NCBI GenBank assembly: GCA_003427395.1 | Contig: BFEA01000048.1 | Coordinates: forward strand, 1,937,635 to 1,981,607 | Direction: 5' to 3' | Origin: Chara braunii | Taxonomy: Eukaryota > Streptophyta > Charophyceae > Charales > Characeae | DNA: 43,973 bases | Notes under the pieces: model-generated | Database searches by the model: none | What the model was told of the DNA's origin: nothing | Seen by the model: only the letters and a program-made list of their open reading frames with translations | Shown: in pieces, positions 1 through 9,764 of the stretch | Layout of the letters: every line of letters starts with the position of its first letter | Position numbering within the stretch: position 1 is the first letter of the stretch | Made by a program: the position numbers and the translations under genes

Positions 1-306
1 GGGAGGCTCCATCTATTGGTGGGGAGCAGCACCTGCTGGAAATCGGGTCCAGCGTCCCATTGGATACATCTTTGTGACACATTGTTTGTCGGACATAAGA
101 CCATTAGAATTCTTGCTCCAGAGCATCCTTTTTTCCCTCGGGGCTGCATATGTTACCCTTCCACTTTGTAAAGCTCTACCTACCCGTTGGCCTAGTCCCA
201 CCCAGGATGGTGTTCGCCGTACATCAATATGTATGCTCCCCCTGCTGCCAGTGGCAGAGCTCCTATCCTCGGTGTCTGCAACCCCCCTTCTTATAAGGTT
301 GTGAGG

Positions 307-810
307 TTGGTCTTGATGAGACGCTTGATCCGTTTGTTGTTGTTGGCTCTGGTAGTCCCATTCAATCCGAGCTTTGCAATTGCTATTGCCCCCCTGTGGG
401 GTAGTGGTGTGAGGGGAGGGGAGTAGCAGGAACTTCCGTTCCCCGGTGAGGTCCGAGACCACTTCTTTGAGTCTTGTGTTAGGCTTGTGTTCAGAGACCG
501 GGTCGCAATGTGTGAGCCGTTGTCCCGGGGGTCGGGAAGCGCACAATTGCAGGTTCGAGTTCAACATCCCCTCATCTCTGTCCCCATGAGGTTGGTCTTG
601 ATTGGACACTTGGTCCGTTTGCTGTTGCAGACTCTGGTAGCCCCATTCGAATAGAGCTTTGTTATTGCCCTCTATAGTGTAGTGGTCTGGAGGGAGGGGA
701 GTAGCTGGAACTTCCGTTCCCCGGTGAGGTCTGAGACCACTTCTCTGAGTCTTGTATTAGACGTGTGGTCAGAGTCCGGGTCGGAGAGTGTGAGCAGTTG
801 AGTCCCTTGT
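307..810. repeat. Imperfect tandem duplication, period about 285 bp
   Basis: The segment starting TTGGTCTTGAT at 307 recurs at 592 with the same order of landmarks, including GGAACTTCCGTTCCCCGGTG and the CTTTGAGTCTTGT / CTCTGAGTCTTGT segment. It lies in the C-terminal or 3' part of the minus-strand LINE. The copies differ by many substitutions and small indels, so the duplication is old. Confidence 0.85.
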
Positions 811-1426
811 CGGTTTTGGTGAGTTTGTTGGGGGGATTGCGACGATTGCAGGTGAACTTGAAGATTTCAGAGCTCCGACTTCTCCAGTCGATCCTCCTTT
901 GATCCCCCATTGCTCTGTTTTGGGGGTTGAGACAGTTGCAACTGCATGGACTGGGACTGTTATGCCGCTGTTGCTTGACCTAGTGCACCCTCTTCCAATC
1001 CCGGCGGGCTGTCTTGTGGTGTGGGCATAGCGTTCCCGTGGACGTGGGGGGAAGATTCTGATGCTCGAGCACTAAGGCGAGGCAATTCCCAATGCTGGGA
1101 AAACGCAGCGTCCATTATTTTGTTAAGGAGCGAGTTGGCTTTCTGCCAGACCTGCTGCGTTTTTGCGGAGTTTGTGATCCCCTCCCTCGTTACATTGATG
1201 CTTCTCGTTGGTACCACCGCTGGGCTGTTATGGACGAACTTTTCTAAGCCAGGGACGTGCGCATACTTCCCGGGTCTCTCGACGTTAATTGTTGTGGTTT
1301 GGGAGAAACTGTCTGCCCACCCTGCTTTTTTGGAGAGGGTTGGGCTGACTCCAAGAGTGTCGGTTGTTGGACCTGCATGGCTCTCTGTTTGAGTGTGGGG
1401 GGTTGTTGTGCCTGTTCTGACCCTCC

Positions 1427-1611
1427 TTTAATGGCTGACCCTGCCGGTCCTGGTGCAACTGGTTGCTAGGTGTGCTCAGTCATTATCTTTGTGCGAACAG
1501 CAGCATCTTTGTTACCGCCTTTAGTGGCTGACCCTGCCGGTCCTGGTGCAACCACTGGCTGGGTGTGCTAAGTCATTATCTTTGTGCGGACAGCGGCATC
1601 GTTGTTAGCTC
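1427..1611. repeat. Tandem duplication, period 93 bp
   Basis: TGGCTGACCCTGCCGGTCCT occurs at 1432 and again at 1525, followed in both copies by a similar tail reading GTCATTATCTTTGTGCG. It lies within the decayed LINE between ORF1 and the 3' hairpin. Confidence 0.9.
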
Positions 1612-2586
1612 GTCGTTCTTGTGTTCTTGCATCGAGTGTTTTGCCCGCCCCGGAGGCGGGCTGTTTGTAACCCTCCTATATAGGGGGCAGAGGAGTAGGT
1701 AACACCTTCGTCTTGACAGGAGAATTACAGTCTCTCTTGGTTGTTCCACCGATTCCCGAACTGCTCCCCTGTGTTGCGGGGACTGTGGCTGTCGGGCCCG
1801 CCCTGTCCTGGCTCCAGGAGATGCAAATCCCAGAAAGGCAGTGTCATTGCAGTCCCCATCTCGTCCATGCAGTCCTCTGTCAGGTGATTCACTCCCCTTG
1901 AAGACAAGTTGTTTATCCCCTCCGGGAGCTTTGGGGGAAGGGGGGGCCAGTACCATATTCACGAAGGTTGTATTGTTGTCTCGCCCTCTTCCCTGCACCA
2001 ACCTGGTTTGAGTTGCACTCTTCTGTTTATGGGCAAGTGGCTGGTGGGCCAGTCGTATCCCAGGTCTAGGAGTGGGTTATTCTGATCCTCGTGCTGCATA
2101 CCGCTGGGTGTGCTTAGTGTTTCCTGAGGAGGGCATTACTCTCTAAGGGGCAGGCTGATTGTCGCTTTGGGGGGCGTGAGAGGAGGCGGTAGGTTGCACT
2201 TTCACGTTGGCGGAAGGGATGCAGACACCCGCACGAAGCTGAACAGGCTGACCGGTCTCCACAGCGGTAGGCTGGTTATCCTCCTCGGACGTGGGGGGGG
2301 GGGGCGGGGGTCGACTCAATTGTTCCTTCCTATTGCTTTGGTCTGTATAGGTGTTGGGCATGGAGCTAAGTCAGGCCTGTGTTGCTTACGGTTCCCTTGA
2401 CTTGTTGTGCAACAGATGTGTTTGGGTGTTTTGCGCTGTTTCCCACTGTCCTTTCCCGTCTTCCTATTATGTTAGTGTTTGTCGTAGGCTTCGGCATAGC
2501 CCGGTCACGCTTAGCACCCTGTTCCGGTGGATCTGGGGTGACCCGCTGTTTGCCTTTCTGCTTGTAATCATCGTTAATTACCACTC

Positions 2587-3986
2587 TCACTCCTGCTGGA
2601 AAAACTGATGGTTGGCCTTTCCCCTGCCAAAACCATTTTCCGGAGCGGCCATCTGTATATGCTCTGAACACCCAGCCGTCAAGGTCCTTTTCTTCAGGGA
2701 ACCATCTCTCTTTTTCCGTTGGGTGAGGGGTAACCAGACCTCAGATTTTCGTTTTGTGATTGTTCGGGCACTGGTCATCGGTGCATAAGTGGGTCCTTGC
2801 TTTGCATGCATAGCACCACGGATCCTGCATATGACTGACAGGGACCGAGAATTCCTTGCCCCCTTGGGAATATCTCAATTCCTCATTCAGGGGGAAGGGG
2901 TATGACTTATCCCAGTCTACTGCCACCAATACAGAGTCATTGCGCTTGCCCAAGAATTAGGGTAGGTCCGTGATGTACCCTTTAATATGGGCGATGTTTT
3001 CTAGATATGTGAGGATGCACCCTGCACACAGAGCGATGCGAATCAAATTTCGACCCATAAATTCGAATTCATCAAGTGTTCCCTTCGCTCATCACTGAAT
3101 TGCGGGTTAGATGGCGACCAAGAGACCACTTGCACCTGTTTGCCTCTGAACTGCAGTACCTTATTCTTTAGAATTATGTGTTTGTCCGTCGAGTACGAAG
3201 CCACAACTGTGATGCAGTCTAGATTGTCCACTTCGATCAGGAAGTGGTCGTGCACCAGGTGGCGGTCCGATTTAATCTTTCCAAGTCTCTCTAAAATCCA
3301 TTTAACTTTGTCATTGATCAGGATCGTCGACTGTGTTGGTAGGAAACGGAAGTGCAAAGCTTTGTGCGAATAAATCGTGTCCCTGGTAATCCTAGCTTGA
3401 GGTGGGAAGATGGAGTGAGGGAAGATAAAGCCCTCTCTGACAGAGTCTGACTTGAAACTTTCTCTCCGGCGTCTGACGGATCTGGGGCCGAGAGCGCTTT
3501 CATCAATTGCGGAGGGGGTTTCCTCCCAAACCCTGAGGTGGAGGGAAGCTCTTGGGGCGACACTTCGCCTCCTGCCACTATGTTCCTCCATGCGGCATTC
3601 GTGTTCGCATCCTTTGTTTACCCCTGCACCTTTGTATTTCGGTTTGGCTCTTGTCCCCCACCTTTCATCAGATTCTTCTTTTCGTTCACCTGTCCCGGTG
3701 TGTGGGGGGGGATAGTCGTGTCTGTCTGTATCGTCGTATTTTTAGTCTGTGCGTGATTTTTATTTGTCATCCTTCCCTCCCTCACATCAACCTTTTGTGC
3801 CAGCTCTTTGGTTGACACTCTGCTTTCTTTTGCGTCTGCCGTCGACGAGGGATCTTGTGAGTGATCGAAAGGGAGGGGAGGATTGTTGATTGGCGTTTTG
3901 CTCCTATTTTTGAAGCTCGGTCCAATCAGGCAGCCGATGCTTATAATGACTGTGTTTATGGTTAAAGGTGTTATACACGTGTGCAA
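2587..3986 (-). pseudogene. LINE ORF1 protein, broken (DUF4283-like plus zinc knuckle)
   Basis: ORF1 of plant-type LINEs makes a nucleic-acid-binding protein that packages the element RNA. Three frames must be combined. The N-terminal part lies at 3986-3318 with one in-frame stop near 3618 and contains a segment VAGGEVSPQELP. A second frame at 3591-3043 carries the DUF4283-like core, reading KWILERLGKIKSDRHLVHDH and then QVQVVSWSP. A third part at 2953-2741 ends with a zinc knuckle C-x2-C-x4-H-x6-C (CYACKARTHLC and onward), two residues longer than the usual CCHC spacing. At 2811-2587 the frame shifts again. There are at least three frameshifts and several stops, so it cannot make protein. 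The family call rests on motif order recognised by eye. Confidence 0.6.
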
Positions 3987-5035
3987 TTGTCGAAGATATA
4001 GGGTAGGGCAGGGCGTAAGGAAGAGGCTAGGTAGGGAGGGGACAAGGGTTACGCATTTTGATTTATGGATGGGGATGTGAGGAGAAAGCGGGCGGAGTTC
4101 CTGGAGAAGATGGACGACCTGGGTTCACCCGCATTAGGAGGGAGGTCGCCACGCCCGTGCTGCAACCTCTCAAGTACTCGTTCCAGCAGTCTCCACACCC
4201 TGCTCGTGCTGTGATTATCTGAATGTCTCTCCCAGCGATCAGCGGCCCATTCTCATGCCGCAGTCATGTACTCCAGCTTGTGAATTCTTGCCCATCTCGA
4301 TCCCAAACCCCTCCTCTCTTGTAGCTTCATCTAACACGCCCCTCCGCACCTTGAGTGTTAGTTCCCTTGTGCTTCTCACCCCTCCCGGTTTCGATGGATC
4401 TCTGCCCTATAACTCCTTTCTATCACTCCTTCCTTTACACCACAGATCTCCTCCCATCCCTCTTCTCCCTTGCACCTTAATCGCCCTCCCGATTCCGCGT
4501 GTGTCTACTTGTGTCCCTCTTAAGTTGCCGCACGTCAGGGACAAGTAAGGCCGTCGCAGAGGATGCTCGTGGTGTGTGCTTGAAAACTCACTTTCGTCGT
4601 CTCTACAGTTACGTATTCACACCCTCACCCTCACACGTGGCAAACCACCTTTTCTAACAGCAGGCGGCCAGGCTGCACATAGTGACGTCGCTTTCCCGAT
4701 TCGCCACATCACTTTCCCGATTCGCGGCTAACTCCTTCACTCTCTACCCTACTTTTTTGTTTGTGTTGTGGTACCCCAAAGTCAGTCGTACGAACCCTCC
4801 TTGACTCTTTGTTGTCGCCCAATCAGACATTGCGTTGGCGTCAGTGCATCTCGTGAGCTCCACGTGGAATGCCCACTCCGGCACACACTGGCCGGGATTC
4901 GCTGATGCTCAAGCCTCCAGATCAAGCCCAGCCACCATGGCGGGCGTTTCCTTGGCTTGTGTTGGTCCTGGCAGACGGGCCTTGCCGTCTGCGGGTCACA
5001 ACGTGCTAGCGCTTCCTAGTCCCTGAGATTGCGGT
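3987..5035. other. No recognisable feature (possible LINE 5' UTR and spacer)
   Basis: Pyrimidine-rich plus strand with no homology I can see to other parts of the window. Open frames here are short with no family motif. The part next to 3986 may be the 5' untranslated region of the minus-strand LINE. Confidence 0.4.
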
Positions 5036-5524
5036 AGTCTTTCATCATCTTTCAAATTCTTTCAATTCACCTTCACTAGGTGTCTACCTCTACTCCTAAG
5101 GTTTATACAGTGACCCCTGCGAACATAGCTTTGTTGTCTCCCTCCAGCCATCGCAGGGGATGCATGTTGTCCCCTGCCCCAACCATCGTGGTCAAGGATG
5201 AGGTGGGGCCGCCGGTGAGGGTCCAGCTATCACAAAGACCAATCATTTTGCCAGTAGCTGAGCCTCCCTTTTTGCCGTCCCCCACCCCCAACCAAATAAC
5301 AGCACTGTCTAAGGCCAACACTCTCCCACACACCACACACAACCCCCTCACTCTCACACTCACACCCGTGTTGGCCCAGGACCCCTGCTATTACCGATCC
5401 GAGTTATCAAGCGGACTATCACCGCAGGTTGGCACTGAGTGCGCCAGTCGTGGGGCTCGAACCCACAGCCTCCTGAATGCCACTTGCGTGCCTTAGGCTA
5501 ACCAATTGAGCTAGGCCGCTGGAT
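5036..5524 (-). mobile_element. SINE copy 1, tRNA-derived head intact
   Basis: On the minus strand the head at 5524-5440 carries a pol III A box (TAGCTCAATTGG), a B box (GGTTCGAGCCC) and a T arm with a perfect stem (GTGGG / CCCAC) around TTCGAGC, so it derives from a tRNA. The acceptor and anticodon stems pair poorly, so it is not a functional tRNA gene. The body continues to about 5036 with a CA-rich tract and ends in GAATTGAAAGAATTTGAAAG. Two other copies (5621-6070 and 19615-20156) share the body but stop at or before the B box. They have A-tracts at the 3' end; this copy has lost its tail. Confidence 0.75.
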
Positions 5525-5620
5525 TATGCCCTGAATTTCTCTGATGTGGTTATATTTTTCCTAATATGTACATTTTTGTATATTTACATTGGCGGCTTTA
5601 CGTAATTATATCTTTCTTTC

Positions 5621-6070
5621 TTTTTTTTATTTTTATTTTTTATTTTTTATGGGGTGATCACAACTGTCTATATTCTTCTCTCAACTTCTGTTTGTTTTTA
5701 CCTTCCACTACCTACTCCTAAGACTATCTAGAGGGGATCCCTGCAAGCATAGTTTTCCTCTCTCTGTGAAGGGGAGATTTCATGTTGCCCCTTGCCCCTA
5801 ATGNTTAGNGTATAGGGTTGGGGCCGCCAGTGGGGGTCTGGCTAACACAAAGACCGATACCTGCCAGTAGCTGTGCCTCCCTTTCTCATCGTCCCCCACC
5901 CTTCATCAAGTAGCAGCAGAGGGTATGGCCAACACTCTCCCACACACCACACACAACCCACTCACGCTCACACTCACACCCGTGTTGGTCATAGACCCCG
6001 CTAATACCTATCAGGGGTATCCAGAGGACTATCATAGTCCGTTGGCACTAAGTGCGCCGCAGGCGGCTAT
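5621..6070 (-). mobile_element. SINE copy 2, 5'-truncated, with A-rich 3' tail
   Basis: It shares with copy 1 the CTCCCACACACCACACACAA tract, the CACCCGTGTTGG segment and the GTTGGCACTRAGTGCGCC segment. It breaks off at 6070 inside the position of the B box, so the tRNA head is missing. On the minus strand the 3' end is an A-rich tract (T-rich 5621-5650 on the plus strand). Two ambiguous bases lie in the body near 5804 and 5809. Confidence 0.7.
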
Positions 6071-6374
6071 GGGGCGTAATTATATCTTAGAAATACCCGA
6101 AGTGGTTTTATATTTTACTTTTAGCTGGCTGTGGCCGTTTTCCATTTGTTCTGCATCTAACTTTGATTGTTGTCCAGATGCGATCAAAATGTCGGCATGC
6201 GACTGGACACAATTGCATTTCAAATACACATTTGTTCGCCGAGTACTGGTCTGTGCATTTGCATTTTGTTGGTTTCTTTCTTCTTCTTTTTTTCTTTTTT
6301 TTTTGAGTTTGATTGGTGACCACGACCCGGGCACGAACTTGGCCGGGGTGCCGTCGTGCCCAGATCATCCCATA

Positions 6375-6785
6375 GGGCCTCGCCACACCACTCTTGAAAA
6401 CTCTTTTTCAAGTGCATGGCCACACAGCACCTTGAAACTTGAGGCAGTCAAGAGCAGTCAGAGTGGCAGCCTCTTGAAACCCCCTTTCGAGAGGGGCTCT
6501 TGAAAGATTGCAAACCCCAGCCTGCCAGCAACTCTTGCTTTTTCTAGTTTGTCCTTGGCCCAACCATGAGGGACTTTCTATTTTCAAGCGTTGTCAGGTC
6601 AGTCCGTTATCCTGACACCATTCGGAAAAGGAAAAACAAAAGCTGTATGACTGTCGTTTTTCATCCTCTGTCCAACACCATTGCCCTTTCGAGAGTGCTG
6701 CGTGGCGATGGGCAGAAAAAACTCTTGAGAACGTCTGACAGCTCTTGAAATATTTCCCCGTTTCAAGAGTGGTGTGGCGAGGCCC
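6375..6785. mobile_element. MITE family A, copy 1 (TSD ATA)
   Basis: This 411-bp element starts GGGCCTCGCCACACCACTCT and ends with its inverse complement. It is flanked by ATA at 6372-6374 and 6786-6788. The interior holds many copies of CTCTTGAAA and its complement TTTCAAGAG in both orientations, plus a TATCCTGACACCATTCGGAAA segment split across the middle. No transposase is encoded, so it is a non-autonomous DNA transposon. A 3-bp duplication and a GGGC terminus resemble PIF/Harbinger (Tourist-like) elements. Other superfamilies with 3-bp duplications, such as CACTA, are possible. Confidence 0.88.
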
Positions 6786-6951
6786 ATAAAGGATGCTTCT
6801 AGTAAGGGACACGGGACCTGGGGTCATGTCCCAGTTGTCGAGGTTTTTTGTTCTGGTTTCGATTCCAGTGTACATGGCTCCTTGCCATCCGATCTGAAAA
6901 TCTCATGGCCCTACCGGTGGTCCGACCAAGTTGGAAAATACACGAAACAGA

Positions 6952-7820
6952 GGGCCTCGCTGTACTACTATAGACTCTCGAAGTTTCGAGAGTCGGTCGT
7001 CGCTGCACTTACTCTCGATCGGGAAACTCTCGAAACCCGATCGAGAGCTGTCAGAAGGCACGCTATAACGCCACTCTCGAAACGTTGAGAGTCGCCCACC
7101 TGCAAAAAATCGAATTTGCAAGTGTGCTGGCAAGTTGCCCCCGCCCACCTGTTCGTTTTCGAGAGTGGACCTCCTGTCCCGGCAGCCAGACCAGGCTGGC
7201 GTTGTCCCGTAGTGTAGTGGTACAGCTCTTCTGTCGAGTCCGACGACGCCCACGGTTTCGAGAGTGCATCTAGTGTAGCCGGTTCTAGAGTAAGGGGATA
7301 CTCGCACTGCAACCCCAAATCCGCAAAATATGCCGATTTGGGAAGGGCCAATTTGAGGTTTTGGGCATGCTTCACGTCACACTGCTGTGCCTTTTCAGAT
7401 GGGACAAGATCGCCGCCGTCTGGAGAAATGGGGATTTGGTACTTGGCTGGTCACACGGCACCATCCACAAATTGTGCAAGAACTTTTGTGAAGGGATTGT
7501 TGCCAATTTTCGAAGAAATGCGAAAAATGAAATAGGGCATTTGCGGTCACCTCCAGAGGTGACTGCAAAATACCTTGCCCCCCGGCTTCCCAGGCCGCTG
7601 ACAAATGGGCACAGGAATAGTACATTTGTAAATTCAGTAGATTCGTGTGACTGGCCTTTTCCCGTTTTTTTGGGATTTTGGGAATAAAGTCCCTGTGTGA
7701 GTATGCACTAAGTGCAGCGACGGGGGGTATTTCGAGAGTATTTCCAGAGTCTCGCCTCTCTGACAATGCTAGTTGAACTCTCGAAATATTTCGAGAGTCT
7801 AGAGTAGTGCAGCAAGGCCC
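6952..7820. mobile_element. MITE family C, copy 1, host of a nested MITE B
   Basis: The left end at 6952 reads GGGCCTCGCTGTACTACTAT and the right end at 7820 is its near inverse (GTAGTGCAGCAAGGCCC). Flanking triplets are AGA and ATA, one mismatch. CTCTCGAAA / TTTCGAGAG motifs are repeated in both orientations. The unit is interrupted at 7294-7708 by family B. No coding capacity. Confidence 0.75.
7294..7708. mobile_element. MITE family B, copy 1 (TSD TAA)
   Basis: Ends are GGGGATACTCGCAC at the left and GTGAGTATGCAC at the right, a decayed version of the terminus GGGCATACTCAC seen in the other copies. TAA lies at 7291-7293 and again at 7709-7711. The uninterrupted host sequence is visible at 19150-19166 (TCTAGAGTAAGTGGAGC), which matches the joined flanks here. 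The interior shares long segments with copy 3, for example GGGCATTTGCGGTCACCTCC. Confidence 0.88.
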
Positions 7821-7823
7821 ATA

Positions 7824-8374
7824 AACTAAACCCCCGCTAGTGGGTCACGGCCCCCTGAGGGAGATCCCACTGGCCATGTATGTGGATTAGCGTGACGGGT
7901 GTGGGAGGGGTGGGGGACAGGTTGGTGGCAGCGTGAAATAGGGAAAATAAACGCAAAAGACCATTCATGACCAAACAAACGAAGAAAAACCTCCTAAAAA
8001 AGAAAAGAAAGTGCTCTTCTCACAGATGGTGTCTCCTCGAGGTGGGGGGTCAGATGTCAAGGTATGATTCACTGACCATGGCCGCTGTGGCAGTCAAGAC
8101 GAATGCATGTGAGTGGGCAAACGGACCATATTCATTGACAATAGTCTAAGGCTTCCTTGAAATAGGCCGCAGTGCACGCTGTTCCGTTGTTCTGACAGAA
8201 ATTTTCTCTTAGGCGAAGGAGGGCAAGAATAACTCCATACACCATTTGTTGTAGGCGGGGGGATGGAACCCTAACAAACACTTCCCATTTTTTTGAATTT
8301 TTTTTTACAACACTTCCCAGTTGTCTTTGCCTTCGCTGTGAGTGAAATGTGTGTGATTTCACGAACCAAAAAAC
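7824..8374. other. Spacer without recognisable features
   Basis: Mixed-composition sequence between the MITE block and the LINE at 8375. It shows no family homology I can detect and no convincing open frame. The junction with the downstream LINE is not marked by an obvious target duplication. Confidence 0.4.
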
Positions 8375-9190
8375 TTGGTTGGCGGCGCGCTGGTCTTGAC
8401 AGCAGCAGCATTTTCAACTCTCTGGTTCCCGCAGGCAATATGTCTACTGGGAGAGGAAGCCTATAAGAAAATCAAGAGAGCCGCTGCCCGCTATCTGTGG
8501 AAACCCTCGCCAACGGAAGAACAAGGTTTTGTCTCCAAAGTGGCATGGGGGACTGGGAATTTTAGACCCAGCCCTCCAAAATCTCGCTCTCTTGTCTAAA
8601 TGGCCGGTCCAAGCCATGATGGGGGAGGACCACAAGCTATGGATGAAACTGGCAGAGTATATCTTAGGTAGCGAATGGGGCCTCGAAGATCCCGCAAAGC
8701 TTTGGCTGTGTCTGATGATGACTTCTTTCACGCAACGCCGTCCACGGTCCCGGATCTGGCGCAATATTATCTTCGCATGGAACAAGGTTAAACCATCGGA
8801 CTGGAAACCTCCAATAACCAAAACGGAACGTCTCAATCAGGTGCTTTTTGATAACCCTCTTATTCTGCAACAGAATGGTCTCCCGTTTTCGGCAGCAGGA
8901 GGAGATTTAAACTTTGGTAAGTCCTGGGTTAAAAAAGGGGTAATACAAGTTAAAGATATATGGGACTCAGCTTTATCAGACTGGGTGGGGGAAGGAGCAC
9001 TGAGAAGGTAACTGTGAAGACTCCATAGCCTTTTGAGAATTATCAATTGCTTTTGGAGGCCATCCCTAAGACTTGGGCATACTTGCTGTAAAGCGACATG
9101 GAAAATACTCGAGACACCTGGTTGAGAACCTTTCGCTCTTATGTTTTCGGATGGCCGAGCTGGATCAATGCTGGTTGGAGCTGCGGGTTG
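8375..9190 (+). pseudogene. LINE ORF2 C-terminal fragment (RT thumb and downstream region)
   Basis: The first frame (8375 onward) reads AAAFSTLWFPQAICLLGEEA and then AARYLWKPSPTEEQGF. A one-base shift leads into the frame from 8529, with the family hallmark GGLGILDPALQNLALLSKWP, where the RT of plant LINEs is followed by a conserved GGLG...NLALL..KW segment. A third frame at about 9030-9100 reads NYQLLLEAIPKTWAYLL before a TAA. The catalytic YxDD region is absent because of the truncation. The fragment has at least two frameshifts and is not functional. Confidence 0.7.
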
Positions 9191-9518
9191 GGTCGTTCTG
9201 CCCTGTAACTCGAGCGTGACGAGGGCTCTGGAGGCCTGGTAAGAGGTCCAGGGAACTGCCTAAGGGGGAAGGCGGTTCTGTGGCTATTTGGGGCTGGTAT
9301 CAGGACGACGCTGGTCGGAGTTGACGTGCGTCGTTCCACCCTGTTGCCTATCAGATGGGAGTCTTCTGTGGCAGGTCGCGCTGCCTCTTAACCTAGCAGT
9401 TGGGGGCGTGAGACCTTGAAGAGTCTTGATGTCGAGGAGGAGCGTCATTCACTCTGGTTTGGTATTTGTTGGTTCTTTCAGATACTAGAACCTCCAAAAA
9501 AAAACACATCTCTGCATA

Positions 9519-9661
9519 AGGACACTGGACCTGATTTCCAGCAGATACATTCACATCAGTGTACAGGGACGCTGGACCCTATTTCCAGCAGATACATTCA
9601 CATCATTGTACAGGGACGCTGGACCCGATTTCCAGCAGGTGTAGCTCCCCACCAATAGATG
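9519..9661 (+). repeat. Three tandem 47-bp units, each with the LINE 3' hairpin
   Basis: The hairpin core CTGGACC...TTTCCAG begins at 9525, 9572 and 9619, spaced exactly 47 bp. The spacer between copies reads AGATACATTCACATCA. The last copy leads into the conserved LINE 3' end. Other LINE ends in this window have one hairpin only. Confidence 0.9.
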
Positions 9662-9764
9662 GAGCCTTCGACGCCGGGACCTACTTACCAGGGATGCTCT
9701 TATCACCTCGTTAAGTAGGTTTCCCGTATACGAAGTTTCTTTTAAAAACAAAAAAAAAAAGATT

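Larger units (their letters stand above)
1..3986 (-). mobile_element. LINE (non-LTR retrotransposon) with ORF1 and 3' end but no RT
   Basis: Read on the minus strand this unit runs from a decayed ORF1 near 3986 to a LINE-type 3' end at 58-1. The terminal part holds the hairpin GCTGGACCCGATTTCCAGC (6-bp stem, 7-nt loop) followed by GCTCCCCACCAATAGATGG. The same terminal sequence recurs at 9614-9661 and 22254-22301, the latter followed by poly(A). Between ORF1 and the hairpin I find only degenerate hydrophilic frames with tandem duplications (307-810 and 1427-1611) and none of the RT motifs. The element is therefore either an ORF2 deletion derivative or an ORF1-only non-autonomous LINE. The 5' boundary is not resolved and the 3' tail lies outside the window. 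Confidence 0.6.
8375..9760 (+). mobile_element. 5'-truncated LINE with tandem 3' hairpins and A-rich tail
   Basis: The unit begins inside the thumb or connection region of a LINE reverse transcriptase, passes through degenerate coding sequence to about 9190, and ends with three tandem hairpins (9525-9660), the conserved CTCCCCACCAATAGATGG end segment and an A-rich tail at 9743-9760. The 5' truncation is typical of target-primed reverse transcription. A second truncated LINE begins directly after the tail. Confidence 0.75.

Noticed and set aside
5440-5524. Functional tRNA gene on the minus strand
   Set aside because: A and B boxes and the T arm are present, but the acceptor and anticodon stems do not pair well, and the sequence continues into a SINE body shared with two other copies.
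7830-7880. Relation to the foldback at 22012 through CTAGTGGG and TCCCACT
   Set aside because: The shared pieces are under ten bases and not arranged in the same order.
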